DNA of 64,000 bases from Penium margaritaceum (GCA_023375785.1 SZWC01000103.1:352402-416401); one strand, 5' to 3'. Shown: positions 13,571-26,750, counted from the stretch's first letter. The notes: generated by a model not told the origin, from the letters alone. Numbers and translations: made by a program.

Positions 13571-13950
13571 CGTCTAAGTGCGTCTAAGTGCGTCTAAGTG
13601 CGTCTAAGTGCGTCTAAGTGCGTCTAAGTGCGTCTAAGTGCGTCTAAGTGCGTCTAAGTGCGTCTAAGTGCGTCTAAGTGCGTCTAAGTGCGTCTAAGTG
13701 CGTCTAAGTGCGTCTAAGTGCGTCTAAGTGCGTCTAAGTGCGTCTAAGTGCGTCTAAGTGCGTCTAAGTGCGTCTAAGTGCGTCTAAGTGCGTCTAAGTG
13801 CGTCTAAGTGCGTCTAAGTGCGTCTAAGTGCGTCTAAGTGCGTCTAAGTGCGTCTAAGTGCGTCTAAGTGCGTCTAAGTGCGTCTAAGTGCGTCTAAGTG
13901 CGTCTAAGTGCGTCTAAGTGCGTCTAAGTGCGTCTAAGTGCGTCTAAGTG
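13571..13950 (+). repeat. Perfect CGTCTAAGTG array, 38 copies
   Basis: Thirty-eight consecutive 10-bp units are identical, all carrying GTCTAAG instead of GTGTAAG, so the GTAAGT hexamer is lost here. The same variant occurs as a doublet just upstream of TTGAAGTG in several HOR-I copies (near 8578, 13437 and 18507), which is the likely seed. The array lies between the sequence that normally precedes a TATCC island and the sequence that normally follows one. Confidence 0.97.
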
Positions 13951-16900
13951 CGTGTAAGTGCGTATAAGTGCATGTAAGTGGGTGTAAGTGCGTGTTAGTG
14001 CGTGTAAGTGTGTATAAAAGCGTATAAGTGTGTGTAAGTGTGTGGAAGTACGTGTAAGTGCATGTAAGTGCGTGTAAGTGCATGTAAGTGGGTGTAAGTG
14101 CGTGTAAGTGCGTGTAAGTGCGTATACGTGCGTGTAAGTGCGTGTAAGTATGTGTAAGTGCATGTAAGTATGAATAAGTGCATGTAAGGGCGTATAAGTG
14201 CGTGTAAGTGCGTGTAAGTACGTGTGAGCGTGTGTGAGTGCATGTAAGTATGTGTAAGTGTGTGTAAGTGCGTGTAAGTACGTGTAAGTGTGTGTCAGTA
14301 TGTGTAAGTGCGTATAAGTGTGTGTAAGTGCATGTAAGTGCGTGTAAGTTTGTGTAAGTGCGTGTAAATGTGTGAAAGTGCATGTAAGTGCGTGTAAGTG
14401 CATGTAAGTGCAAGTAAGTATGTATAAGTGTGTGTAAGAGCATACAAGAGCGTGTGAGAGCGTGTAAGTGCGTATAAGTGCTTGTAAGTGCGTGTAAGTG
14501 TGTGTAAGTATGTGTAAGTGCGTGTAAGTGCATGTAAGTTTGTGTAAGTGTGTGTAAGTGCGTGTAAGTATGTGTAAGTTTGTGTAAGTGTGTGTAAGTA
14601 TGTGTAAGTGCGTGTAAGTGCGTGTAAGTGCGTGTAAGTGCGTGTAAGTGCAAGAAAGTGTGTGTAAGTATGTGTAAGTGCGTGTAAGTGCGTGTAAGTG
14701 TGCGTGAGTATGTGTAAGTGCGTCTAAGTGCATGTAAGTGCATGTAAGTGCGTTTAAGTATGTATAAGTGCGTATAAGTGCGTACAAGTAAGTGTAAGTG
14801 CGTATAAGTGCGTATAAGTGCATGCAAGTACGTGTAAGTACGTGTAAGTGTGGTGTAAATGCATGTAAGTGCATGTTAGTGCGTATACGTATATGGAAGT
14901 GTGTGTAAGTGCGTGTAAGTGCGTATAAGTGCATATAAGTGCATATACGTGCGTGTAAGTGTGTGTTAGTGTGTGTAAGTGTATGTAAAAGCGTGTAAGT
15001 ACGTGTAAGTACGTATAAGTGCTTGTCAGTGCTTGTAAGTGTGTGTAAGTGCATGTAAGTATGTATAAGTGTGTGTAAGTGTATGTAAGTGCGTGTAAGT
15101 GTATGTAAGTATGTGTAAGTGTGTATAAGAGCGTGTACGTGTGTGTAAGTATGTGTAAGTGCGTGTAAGTGCGTGTAAGTGTGTAAAGGTGCGTGTAGGT
15201 ACGTGTAAGTGTGTGTAAGTGTGTGTAAGTATGTGTAAGTGCGTGTAAGTGTGTAAAGGTGCGTGTAGGTACGTGTAAGTGTGTGTAAGTGTGTGTAAGT
15301 ATGTGTAAGTGCGTGTAAGTACGTGTAAGTAAGTGTAAGTGCGTGTAAGTGCATATAAGTGCGTGTAAGTACGTGTAACTGCGTCTAAGTGCGTGTAAGT
15401 ACGTGTAAGTGCGTGTAAGTGCGTGTAAGTATGTGTAAGTGCATGTAAGTGTGGTATAAGTGCGTGTAAGTTTGTGTAAGTGCATATTAGTATGTAGAAG
15501 TGTATGTAAGTGCATGTAAGTGTGTGTAAGTGCGTGTAAGTGTGTGTAAGTGCGTGTAAGTGCATGTAAGTGTGTATAAGTGCGTGTAAGTGTCTGTTAG
15601 TGCGTACACATGTGTGTAAAAGCGTGTACCTGTGTGTAAGTACATGTAAGTGCGTGTAAGTATATGTATGTGCATGTAAGTGCATGTAAGTATGTGTGTA
15701 AGTGCGTGTAAGTGTGAGTAAGTGCGTGTAAGTACGTGTAAGTGCGTGTAAGTATATGTATGTGCATGTAAGTGCATGTAAGTATGTGTGTAAGTGCGTG
15801 TAAGTGTGAGTAAGTGCGTGTAAGTACGTGTAAGTGCACGTAAGTGCGTGGAAGTGCGTGTAAGTGCGTGTAAGTACGTGTAAGTTTATGTAAGTGCATG
15901 TAAATACGTGTAAGTGCGTGTGAGTGCATATAAGTGTGTGTAAGTGCGTGTAAGTGCGGTTTAAGTTCGTGTAAGTGCGTGTAACTGCGTGTAAGTGTGT
16001 GTAAGTGTGTATAAGTTTGTCTAAGTGCGTGTAAGTGCGTGTAAGTGCAGTTTAAGTGGGTGTAATTTTGTGTAAGTTTGTACAAGTGCGTGTAAGTGCG
16101 TATAAGTGCGTGTAAGTGAGTGTCAGTGCAACTAAGTACGCGTAAGTGCGCGTAAGTGTGTGTAAGTGTGTGTAAGTATGTGTAAGTATGTGCAAGTATG
16201 TGTTTGTGTGTGTATGTGTGTGTAAGTGTATGTAAGTGCGTGTAAGTACATGTAAGTACGTGTAAGTGCGTGTAGGTGCGTGTAGGTACGTGTAAGTATG
16301 TGTAAATGCATGTAAGTGCGTATAAGTGCGTGTAAGTGCATGTAAGTACGTGTAAGTGTGTGTAAGTTTGTGTAAGTACGTGTAAGTGCATGTAAGTGCG
16401 TGTAAGTGCATGTAAGTGCGTGTAAGTGTGGTTTAAGTGTGTGTAAGTTCGTGTAAGTGCGTGTAAGTACGTTCAAGTACGTGTAAGTGCGTGTAAGTGC
16501 ATGTAAGTACGTGTAAGTGCGTGTAAGTGCGTGTAAATACGTGTAAGTATGTGTAAGTGCGTGTTACTGCGTGTAAGTGTGTGTAAAAGAGTTTAAGTGC
16601 GTGTAAGTGTGTGTAAGTGCATGTAAGTGCGTGTAAGTGCATGTAAGTACGTGTAAGTGCATGTAAGTGCGTGTAAGTGCGTATAAGTGCGTGTAAGTAT
16701 GTGTAAGTGCGTGTAAGTACGTACTAGTTTGTATAAGTGCATGTAAGTGTGTGTAAATGCGTATCAGTACGTGTAAGTGCGTGTACGTTTGTGTAAGTAC
16801 GTGTAAATGCGTGTAAGTATGTGTAAGTGCATGTAAGTACGTGTAAGTGCATGTAATTATGTGTAAGTACGTGTAAGGTTGTATCAGAGCATGTAAGAGT

Positions 16901-18620
16901 GTGTAAGTGCGTGTAAGTGCGTGTAAGTGCATTTTAGTGTGTGTATGTGCGTGTAAGTGCATGTAAGTTTCTGTAAGTTCGTGTAAGTGCGTGTAAGTGT
17001 GTGTAAGTGCGTGTAAGTGCGTGTAAGTACAAGAAAGTGCGTATAAGTATGTATAAGTACGTGTAAGTGCGTGTAACTGCATGTAACTGCGTTTACGTGC
17101 ATGTAAGTGCATGTAAGTATGTGTAAGCGCGTGCAAGTACGTGTTAGTTCGTGTAAGTATGTGTAAGTTCCTGTAAGTGCGTGTAAGTATGTGTAAGTGC
17201 ATGTAAGTGCGTGTAAGTGCGTGTAAGTGTGTGTAAGTGCATGTACACGTGTGTAAGTACATGTAAGTACGTATAAGTACGTGTAAGTGTGTGTAAGTGC
17301 ATGTTAGTGTGTGTAAGTACGTGTAAGTGCATGGAAGTGTGTGTAAGTGCGTGTAAGTACGTGTAAGTACGTGTAAGTGCGTGTAAGTACGTGTAAGTGT
17401 GTGTAAGTGCATGTTAGTGTGTGTAAGTACGTGTAAGTGCATGGAAGTGTGTGTAAGTGTGTGTAAGTACGTGTAAGTACGTGTAAGTGCATGTAAGTGC
17501 ATGTAAGTACGTGTAAGTACGTGTAAGTATGTGTAAGTACGTGTAAGTATGTGTAAGTTCGTGTAAGTGAATGTAAGTTCGTGAAAGTGTGTGTAAGTAC
17601 ATGTACGTGCGTGTAAGTACGTGTAAGTACGTGTAAGTGCGTGTAAGTATGTGTAAGTGCGTGTAAGTGCATGTAAATGCGTGTGAGTGCATGTAAGTGT
17701 GTATAAGTATGTGTACGTGCGTGTTAGTACGTGTGAGTACGTGTAAGAGCATGTAAGTGCATGTAAGTGTATATAAGTGCAGTTTAAGTTAGTGTAAGTG
17801 AGTGTAAGTGCGTGTAAGTACGTGTAAGTGTGTGTAAGTGTGTGTAAGTGCGTGTAAGTACGTGTAAGTGCGTGTAAGTACGTGTAAGTGTGTGTAAGTG
17901 CTAAAAGTGCGTGTAAGTGCATGTAAGTACGTGTAAGTGCGTGTAAGTGCGTGTAAGTGTGTGTAAGTGCGTGTAAGTACGTGTAAGTGCGTGTAAGTAC
18001 GTGTAAGTGCGTGTAAGTACGTGTAAGTGCGTGTAAGTACGTGTAAGTGCGTGTAAGTACGTGTAAGTGCGTGTAAGTACGTGTAAGTGCGTGTAAGTAC
18101 GTGTAAGTGCGTGTAAGTACGTGTAAGTGCGTGTAAGTACGTGTAAGTGCGTGTAAGTACGTGTAAGTGCGTGTAAGTACGTGTAAGTGCGTGTAAGTGT
18201 GTGTAAGTGCGTGTAAGTACGTGTAAGTGCGTGTAAGTACGTGTAAGTGTGTGTAAGTGCTAAAAGTGCGTGTAAGTGCATGTAAGTACGTGTAAGTGCA
18301 TGTAAGCGTGTGTAAGTGCCGTTTAAATTCATGTAAGTGTGTGTAAGTGCGTATAAGTGCGTGTAAGTAGGTGTAAGTGTGTGTAAGTGTGTGTAGGTAC
18401 ATATAAGTACAGTTAAAGTGGGTGTAGTTTTGTGTAAGTTAATGTAAGTGTGTGTAAGTGCATGTAGGTGCGTGTAAGTGCGTGTAAGTACGTGTAAGTG
18501 CGTGTAAGTGCGTCTAAGTACGTCTAAGTGCGTGTAAGTACGTGTAAGTGCATGTAAGTGCATGTAAGTGCGTGTAAGTGTGTTTGAAGTGTGTGTAAGA
18601 TCGTGGAAGTGCGTATACGT
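13951..18620 (+). repeat. HOR-I copy 3
   Basis: The landmarks are GTGGTGTA (14850) with a variant at 15451, GTGGGTGTAATTTT (16051), CTAAAAG (17901 and 18260), TTAAAGTGGGTGTAG (18413) and TTGAAGTG (18585), followed by island B. The doubled CTAAAAG box reflects a duplication that encloses a homogeneous 20-bp array. Confidence 0.75.
17961..18240 (+). repeat. Homogeneous 20-bp array inside direct repeats
   Basis: The dimer GTGTAAGTGC-GTGTAAGTAC is repeated 11 times without change from 17961 to 18180 and twice more at 18201-18240. The array is bounded by direct copies of one ~100-bp sequence containing the rare CTAAAAG box (17839-17940 and 18198-18299, offset 359 bp). Confidence 0.9.
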
Positions 18621-19004
18621 ATGCATGAGAAAACAATATCCGCTGTCTGGGGTATCCGCACTATCTGTCCAGTATCCGGATAGCAAATAGTCCCTGGAAA
18701 ATAACTTAGAAGGATATCCGGATACATCCGGATGTATCCGGATGTGGATATCTGCTGGAGATATGTGGCTTTTTCTGAAGGTGTCGGTGAGTATCCGGAG
18801 GTATACGCTGGTATCCATACAAGGATCCGGATGTATCCGTACTTCTATCCGTTGAACTTTCCGGATAGTGAAAGTATCCGCAAGTATCCGTAAGAATCTG
18901 GATATTTGAGGCAACTATCCGGATAGCGGATACCTGACTGGTGAATATATCCGGATTGCGGATACCTCCAAAAAGGGACGAATATATCCGGATTCTCATG
19001 CCTA
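18621..19004. mobile_element. TATCC island B
   Basis: This is a second full copy of the TATCCGGATA-rich island. It begins TGCATGAGAA and ends TTCTCATGCC, with perfect 9-bp inverted termini (GCATGAGAA/TTCTCATGC) and TA on both outer sides. It differs from A by scattered substitutions. The flanks (TTGAAGTG box left, GTGGGTGTAAG and GTGTTAGTG boxes right) match those of the other islands. Confidence 0.65.
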
Positions 19005-22000
19005 TGTGTAAGTGCGTGTAAGTGCATGTAAGTGCGTGTAAGTGGGTGTAAGTGCGTGTTAGTGCGTGTAAGTGTGTGTAAAAGCATATAAGTGCGTGTA
19101 AGTGTGTGTAAGTGCGTGTAAGTGCATGTAAGTGCGTGTAAGTGCGTGTAAGTGCATGTACGTGCGTGTAAGTGCGTATACGTGCGTGTAAGTGTGTGTA
19201 AGTATGTGTAAGTGCATGTAAGTATGAATAAGTGCATGTAAGGGTGTATAAGTGCGTATAAGTGCGTGTAAGTACGTGTAAGTGCGTGTGAGTGCGTGTG
19301 AGTGCGTGTAAGTATGTGTAAGTGCGTGTAAGTGTGTATAAGTACGTGTAAGTGTGTGTCGGTATGTGTAAGTGTGTGTAAGTGTGTGTAAGTGCATGTA
19401 AGTGTGTGTAAGTCTGTGTAAGTGCGTGTAAATCCGTGAAAGTACGTGTAAGTGCGTGTAAGTGCATGTAAGTGCAAGTAAGTATGTATAAGTGCGTGTA
19501 AGAGCGTGCAAGAGCGTGTGAGAGAGTGTAAGTGTGTATAAGTGTGTGTAAGTACGTGTAAGTGTGTGTAAGTATATGTGAGTATGTGTAAGTGCATGTA
19601 AGTTCGTGTAAGTGTGTGTAAGTGCGTGTAAGTACGTGTAACTTTGTGTAAGTGTGTGTAAGTGTATGTAAGTGCATGTAAGTGCGTGTAAGTACATGTA
19701 AGTGTGTGTAAGTGTGTGTAAGTGTATATAAGTGCGTGTAAGTGCGTGTAAGTGGGTCTAAGTGCGTGTAAGTGCGTGTAAGTGCGTGTAAGTACGTGTA
19801 AGTGCGTGTAAGTATGTGTAAGTACATGTAAGTGTGGTGTAAGTGCGTGTAAGGTCGTGTAAGTGCATGTTAGTATGTAGAAGTGTGTGTAAGTGCGTGT
19901 AAGCATGTGTAAGTACGTGTAAGTGTGTGTAAGTACGTATAAGTGTGTGTAAGTGCGTATAAGTGCGTGTAAGTGTCTGTTAGTGCGTATAAGTGTGTGT
20001 AAAAGTGCGTAAGTGTGTATAAGTACATGTAAGTGCGTGTAAGTACATGTAAGTGCATGTAAGTGCATAAAAGTATGTGTGTAAGTGCGTGTAAGTGTGT
20101 GTAAGTACGTGTAAGTGTGTGTAAGTACACAAAACTACGAGTAAGTGCCTGTAAGTACATGTAAGTGCGTGTAAGTACGTGTAAGTTTATGTAAGTTCAT
20201 GTAACTACGTGTAAGTGCGTGTAAGTGCATATAAGTGTTTGTAAGTGCGTGTAAGTGCGGTTTAAGTTCGTATAAGTGCGTGTAAGTGCGTGTAAGTGTG
20301 TGTAAGTGTGTATACGTGCGTCAAAGTGCGTGTAAGTGCGTGTAGGTGCAGTTTAAGTGGGTGTAATTTCGTGTAAGTTCGTATAAGTGTGTGTAAGTGC
20401 GTATAAGTGCGTGTAAGTGAGTGTTAGTGCAATTAAGTACGCATAAGTGCGCATACGTGCATGTGAGTACGTGTAAGTGTGTGCAAGTGCGTGCAAGTAT
20501 GTGTTAGTGTGTGTATGTGTGTGTAAGTGTATGTAAGTACGTGTAAGTACATGTAAGTGCGTGTAAGTGCGTGTAGGTACGTGTAGGTGCGTGTAAGTGT
20601 GTGTAAGTGCATGTAAGTACGTATAAGTACGTCTAAGTGCATGTAAGTGCGTGTAAGTGTGTGTAAGTGCATGTAAGTGTGTGTAAGTGTGTGTAAGTGT
20701 GTGTAAGTACGTGTAAGTGCATGTAAGTGCGTGTAAGTGCATATAAGTGCGTGTAAGTGTGGTTTAAGTGTGTGTAAGTTTGTGTAAGTGCGTGTAAGTA
20801 CGTACAAGTATGTGTAAGTGCGTGTAAGTGCGTGTAAGTACGTGTAAGTGCGTGTAAGTGCGTGTAAGTATGTGTAAGTATGTGTTAGTGCGTGTTAGTG
20901 CGTGTAAGTGTGTGTAAAAGCGTATAAGTGCGTGTAAGTGTGTGTAAGTGCATGTAAGTACGTATAAGTACGTCTAAGTGCATGTAAGTGCGTGTAAGTG
21001 TGTGTAAGTGCATGTAAGTGTGTGTAAGTGTGTGTAAGTGTGTGTAAGTACGTGTAAGTGCATGTAAGTGCGTGTAAGTGCATATAAGTGCTTGTAAGTG
21101 TGGTTTAAGTATGTGTAAGTTTGTGTAAGTATGTGTAAGTACGTACAAGTATGTTTAAGTGCGTGTAAGTGCGTGTAAGTACGTGTAAGTGCGTGTAAGT
21201 TCGTGTATGTATGTGTAATTATGTGTTAGTGCGTGTTAGTGTGTGTAATTGTGTATAAAAGCGTATAAGTGCGTGTAAGTGTGTGTAAGTGTATGTAAGT
21301 GCGTGTAGGTACATGTAAGTGCGTGTAAGTGCATGTAAGTGCGTGTAAGTGCGTGTAAGTGCGTGTACATGTGTGTAAGTGTGTGTAAGTACGTGTAAGA
21401 TTGTAGAAGTGCGTGTAAGTGTGTGTAAGTGCGTGTCAGTATGTGTAAGTGCGTGTACGTTTGTGTAAGTACGTGTAAATGCGTGTAAGTGTGTGTAAGT
21501 GCGTGTCAGTATGTGTAAGTGCGTGTACGTTTGTGTAAGTACGTGTAAATGCGTGTAAGTGTGTGTAAGTGCATGTAAGTACGTGTCAGTGCATGTAATC
21601 ATGTGTAAGTGCGTGTAAGGTCGTATGAGAGCGTGTAAGAGTGTGTAAGTGTGTATAAGTGCGTGTAAGTGCATGTAAGTGTGTCTATATGCATGTAAGT
21701 GTGTGTAAGTGCCTGTAAGTCTGTGTAAGTGTGTGTAAGTACGTGTAAGTGCGTGTAAGTACGTGTAAATGCGTGTAAGTACGTGGAAGTGTAAGAAAGT
21801 GCGTGTAAGTATGTGTAAGTACGTGTAAGTGCGTGTAAGTGCGTGTAAGTGCGTGTAACTGTGTGTACATGCATGTAAGTGCGTGTAAGTACGTGTAAGC
21901 GTGTGTAAGTATGTGTTAGTTCGTGTAAGTACGTGTAAGTTCCTGTAAGTGCGTGTAAGTGCGTGTAAGTGCATGTAAGTACATGTAAGTGTGTGTAAGT

Positions 22001-23472
22001 GTGTATAAGTGTGTATAAGTACGTGTACGTGTGTGTAAGTACATGTAAGTACGTATAAGTACGTGTAAGTGCATGCAAGTGCATGTTAGTGTGTGTAAGT
22101 ACGTGTAAGTGCATGGAAGTGTGTGTAAGTGTGTGTAAGTACGTGTAATTACGTGTAAGTGCATGTAACTGCATGTAAGTGCGTGTAAGTCCGTGTAAGT
22201 GTGTAAGTATGTATAAGTATGTGTAAGTTCGTGTAAGCGAATGTAAGTTCGTGTAAGTGCGTGTAAGTGCGTGTAAGTGCGTGTAAGTGCGTGTAAGTGC
22301 GTGTAAGTGTGTGTAAGTGCGTGAAAGTGCGTGTAAGTACATGTAAGTGTGTGTAAGTACGTGTAAGTGCGTGTAAGTATGTGTTAGTTTGTGTAAGTGA
22401 ATGTAAGTTTGTATAAGTGTGTGTAAGTACGTGTAAGTGTGTGTAAGTATGTGTAAGTGCGTGTAAGTGCATGTAAGTATGTGTAAGTGCGTGTAAGTGC
22501 GTGTAAGTGCGTGTAAGTGCATGTATGTATGTATAAGTGTGTGTAAGTGCGTGTTAGTACGTGTGAGTACGTGTAAGAGCGTGTAAGTGCATGTAAATGT
22601 GTGTAAGTGCAGTTTAAGTTCATGTAAGTGAGTATAAGTGCGTGTAAGTACATGTAAGTATGTGTAAGTGCGTGTAAGTGCGTGTAAGAGCGTGTAAGTG
22701 CATGTATGTATGTATAAGTGTGTGTAAGTGCGTGTTAGTACGTGTGAGTACGTGTAAGAGCGTGTAAGTGCATGTAAATGTGTGTAAGTGCAGTTTAAGT
22801 TCATGTAAGTGAGTATAAGTGCGTGTAAGTACATGTAAGTATGTGTAATTGCGTGTAAGTGCGTGTAAGTACGTGTAAGTGCGTGTAAGTGCGTGTAAGT
22901 GCATGTAAGTGCTAAAAGTGTGTGTAAGTACATGTAAGTGCATGTAAGTGCATGTAAGTGCATGTAAGTGCAGTTTAAAATCATGTAAGTGTGTGTAAGT
23001 GTGTGTAAGTGCGTGTACGTATGTGTAAGTGCGTGTAAGTGTGTATAGGTGCGTGTAAGTGCGTGTAAGTATGTGTATGTGCGTGTAAGTGCGTGTGAGT
23101 GCGTGTAAGTGCTAAAAGTGCAAGTAAGTGCATGTAAGTGTGTGTAAGCACATGTAAGTACGTGTAAGTGTAGTTTAAATTCATGTAAGTGTGTGTAAGT
23201 GCGTGTAAGTGCGTGGAAGTATGTGTAAGTTCGTGTAAGTGTGTGTAGGTGCATGTAACTGCAGTTAAAGTGGGTGTAGTTTTGTGTAAGTTCATGTAAG
23301 TGTATGTAAGTACGTGTAAGTGTGTGTAAGTGTATGTAAATATGTGTAAGTACATCTAAGTGTGTGTAAGTGCGTCTAAGTGCGTGTAAGTGCGTGTAAG
23401 TGTATGTAAGTGCATGTATGTGCGAGTAAGTGTGTTTGAAGTGTGTGTAAGACCGTGAAAGTGCGTATAAGT
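19005..23472 (+). repeat. HOR-I copy 4
   Basis: The landmarks are GTGGTGTA (19834), GTGGGTGTAATTTC (20352), CTAAAAG (22912 and 23112), TTAAAGTGGGTGTAG (23265) and TTGAAGTG (23437), then island C. A ~340-bp segment near 20600-20770 recurs at 20940-21110. A 180-bp duplication lies at 22521-22880 and a 60-bp one at 21430-21560. Confidence 0.75.
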
Positions 23473-23856
23473 ATGCATGAGAAAACAATATCCGCTATCC
23501 GGGGTATCCGCACTATCCGTCCAGTATCCGGATAGCGGATAATACCTGGAAAACAACTTGGAAGGATATCCGGATACATCCGAATGTATCCGGATGTGGA
23601 TATCAGCTGGAGATATGTGGCTTTTTCTGAAGGTGTCCGTGAGTATCCGGAGCTATCCGCTGGTATGCATACAAGTATCCGGATGTATCCGTATTCTATC
23701 CGTTGAACTTTCCGGATAGTGCAAGTATCCGCAAGTATCCGTAAGTATCCGGATATTCGAGGCAACTATCCAGATAGTGGATACCTGACTGGTGAATATA
23801 TCCGGATTGCGGATACCTCCAATAAGGGACGAATATATCCGGATTCTCATGCCTAT
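23473..23856. mobile_element. TATCC island C
   Basis: This is a third full island with GCATGAGAA and TTCTCATGC termini and flanking TA. The inverted module TATCCGCTATCCGG / CCGGATAGCGGATA is intact. A small length difference from the other copies near 23690 changes the frame of the incidental minus-strand reading frame, which argues against that frame being a gene. Confidence 0.65.
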
Positions 23857-24000
23857 GTGTAAGTGCGTGTAAGTGCGTGTAAGTGCATGTAAGTGCGTGT
23901 AAGTGGGTGTAAGTGCGTGTTAGTGCGTGTAGGTGTGTGTAAAAGCGTATAAGTGTGTGTAAGTGTGTGTAAATGCGTGTAAGTGCGTGTAAGTGCGTGT

Positions 24001-24750
24001 AAGTGCGTATAAGTGCGTGTAAGTGCGTGTAAGTGCGTATAAGTGCGTGTAAGTGCGTGTAAGTGCGTATAAGTGCGTGTAAGTGCGTGTAAGTGCGTAT
24101 AAGTGCGTGTAAGTGCGTGTAAGTGCGTATAAGTGCGTGTAAGTGCGTGTAAGTGCGTATAAGTGCGTGTAAGTGCGTGTAAGTGCGTATAAGTGCGTGT
24201 AAGTGCGTGTAAGTGCGTATAAGTGCGTGTAAGTGCGTGTAAGTGCGTATAAGTGCGTGTAAGTGCGTGTAAGTGCGTATAAGTGCGTGTAAGTGCGTGT
24301 AAGTGCGTATAAGTGCGTGTAAGTGCGTGTAAGTGCGTATAAGTGCGTGTAAGTGCGTGTAAGTGCGTATAAGTGCGTGTAAGTGCGTGTAAGTGCGTAT
24401 AAGTGCGTGTAAGTGCGTGTAAGTGCGTATAAGTGCGTGTAAGTGCGTGTAAGTGCGTATAAGTGCGTGTAAGTGCGTGTAAGTGCGTATAAGTGCGTGT
24501 AAGTGCGTGTAAGTGCGTATAAGTGCGTGTAAGTGCGTGTAAGTGCGTATAAGTGCGTGTAAGTGCGTGTAAGTGCGTATAAGTGCGTGTAAGTGCGTGT
24601 AAGTGCGTATAAGTGCGTGTAAGTGCGTGTAAGTGCGTATAAGTGCGTGTAAGTGCGTGTAAGTGCGTATAAGTGCGTGTAAGTGCGTGTAAGTGCGTAT
24701 AAGTGCGTGTAAGTGCGTGTAAGTGCGTATAAGTGCGTGTAAGTGCGTGT
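24001..24750 (+). repeat. Perfect 30-bp array, 25 copies
   Basis: Twenty-five identical 30-bp units, each made of AAGTGCGTAT followed by two AAGTGCGTGT, run for 750 bp with no substitution. The array begins about 145 bp after island C, in sequence that otherwise matches the post-island flank of the other HOR-I copies. Its uniformity against a diverged background implies very recent amplification or an assembly product. Confidence 0.97.
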
Positions 24751-25800
24751 AAGTGTGTATAAGTATGTGTAAGTGCGTGTAAGTGCATGTAAGTTCGTGT
24801 AAGTGTATGTAAGTGCGTGTAAGTACGTGTAAGTTTGTGTAAGTGTATGTACGAGTGTGTAAGTGCGTGTAAGTACATGTAAGTGCATGTAAGTGCGTGT
24901 AAGTGCGTGTAAGTGCAAGAAAGTATGTGTGTGTAAGAGCGTGTACGTGCGTGTAAGTGTGTGTAGGTGCGTGTAAGTACGTGTAAGTGCGTGTAAGTGC
25001 GTATAAGTGCGTAGAAGTGTGTCTAAGTACGTGTAAGTACGTATCAGTGCGTGTAAGTACGTGTAAGTGCAGTTTAAGTTCGTGTTAGTGCGTGTAAGTG
25101 CATGTAAGTGCATGTTAGTATGTGTAAGTGTGTATAAGTGCATGTAAGTGCGTGTACGTACGTGTAAGTACGTGTAAGTACGTGTAAGTGCAAGTAAGTG
25201 CGTGTAAGTACGTGTAATTGCATGTAAGCACGTGTAAGTGCGTGTAAGTGCGTGTAAGTGCGTGTAAGTGGGTGTAAGTGCGTGTAAGTGCAACTAAGTG
25301 CGTGTAAGTACGTGTTAGTGCATGTAAGTGTGTGTAAGTGCGTGTAAGTGTGTGTAAATGGATGTAAGTGTGTGTAAGTGTGTATAAGTACGTGTAAGTT
25401 CATGTAAGTGCGTGTAAGTGCATGTAAGTGACTGTAAGTGCTTGTAAGCGTGTGTAAGTGCGTATAAGTGCGGTTTAAGTGCGTGTAAGTGCGTGTAAGT
25501 GCGTGTAAGTGCATGTAAGTGTGTTTATGTAGGTGTAAGTGCGTATAAGTGCAGTTTAAGTGGATGTAACTTTGTGTATGTTCGTGTAAGTACGTGTAAG
25601 TACGTGTAAGTGTGTGTATGTGTGTGTAAGTGTGTGTAAGTATGTGTACGTGTGTATAAGTGCATGTAAGTGTGTGCCAGTACGTATAAGTGCGTGTTAG
25701 TGCATGTAAGTATCTGTAAGTGCGTGTAAGAGCATGTAAGTACGTGTAAGTGTGTGTAGGTGCATGTAGGTGCCTGTAAGTGTGTGTAAGTACGTGTAAG

Positions 25801-26750
25801 TGCGTGTAAGTGCGTATAAGTACGTGTAAGTGTGTGTAAGTATGTGTACGTGCGTCTAAGTGCGTGTAAGTGCGTATAAGTACGTGTAAGTGTGTGTAAG
25901 TATGTGTACGTGCGTCTAAGTGCGTGTAAGTGCGTATAAGTACGTGTAAGTGTGTGTAAGTATGTGTACGTGCGTCTAAGTGCGTGTAAGTGCGTATAAG
26001 TACGTGTAAGTGTGTGTAAGTATGTGTACGTGCGTCTAAGTGCGTGTAAGTGCGTATAAGTACGTGTAAGTGTGTGTAAGTATGTGTACGTGCGTCTAAG
26101 TGCGTGTAAGTGCGTATAAGTACGTGTAAGTGTGTGTAAGTATGTGTACGTGCGTCTAAGTGCGTGTAAGTGCGTATAAGTACGTGTAAGTGTGTGTAAG
26201 TATGTGTACGTGCGTCTAAGTGCGTGTAAGTGCGTATAAGTACGTGTAAGTGTGTGTAAGTATGTGTACGTGCGTCTAAGTGCGTGTAAGTGCGTATAAG
26301 TACGTGTAAGTGTGTGTAAGTATGTGTACGTGCGTCTAAGTGCGTGTAAGTGCGTATAAGTACGTGTAAGTGTGTGTAAGTATGTGTACGTGCGTCTAAG
26401 TGCGTGTAAGTGCGTATAAGTACGTGTAAGTGTGTGTAAGTATGTGTACGTGCGTCTAAGTGCGTGTAAGTGCGTATAAGTACGTGTAAGTGTGTGTAAG
26501 TATGTGTACGTGCGTCTAAGTGCGTGTAAGTGCGTATAAGTACGTGTAAGTGTGTGTAAGTATGTGTACGTGCGTCTAAGTGCGTGTAAGTGCGTATAAG
26601 TACGTGTAAGTGTGTGTAAGTATGTGTACGTGCGTCTAAGTGCGTGTAAGTGCGTATAAGTACGTGTAAGTGTGTGTAAGTATGTGTACGTGCGTCTAAG
26701 TGCGTGTAAGTGCGTATAAGTACGTGTAAGTGTGTGTAAGTATGTGTACG
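25801..26750 (+). repeat. Perfect 60-bp array, ~15.8 copies
   Basis: A hexamer of 10-bp units, including a TATGTGTACG and a TGCGTCTAAG unit as markers, is repeated 15 times exactly plus 50 bases of a sixteenth. An 80-bp sequence with the unusual TGTGTGCCAG unit is present on the left (25631-25710) and again immediately on the right (26731-26810, one mismatch), so the array lies within direct repeats. Confidence 0.96.
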
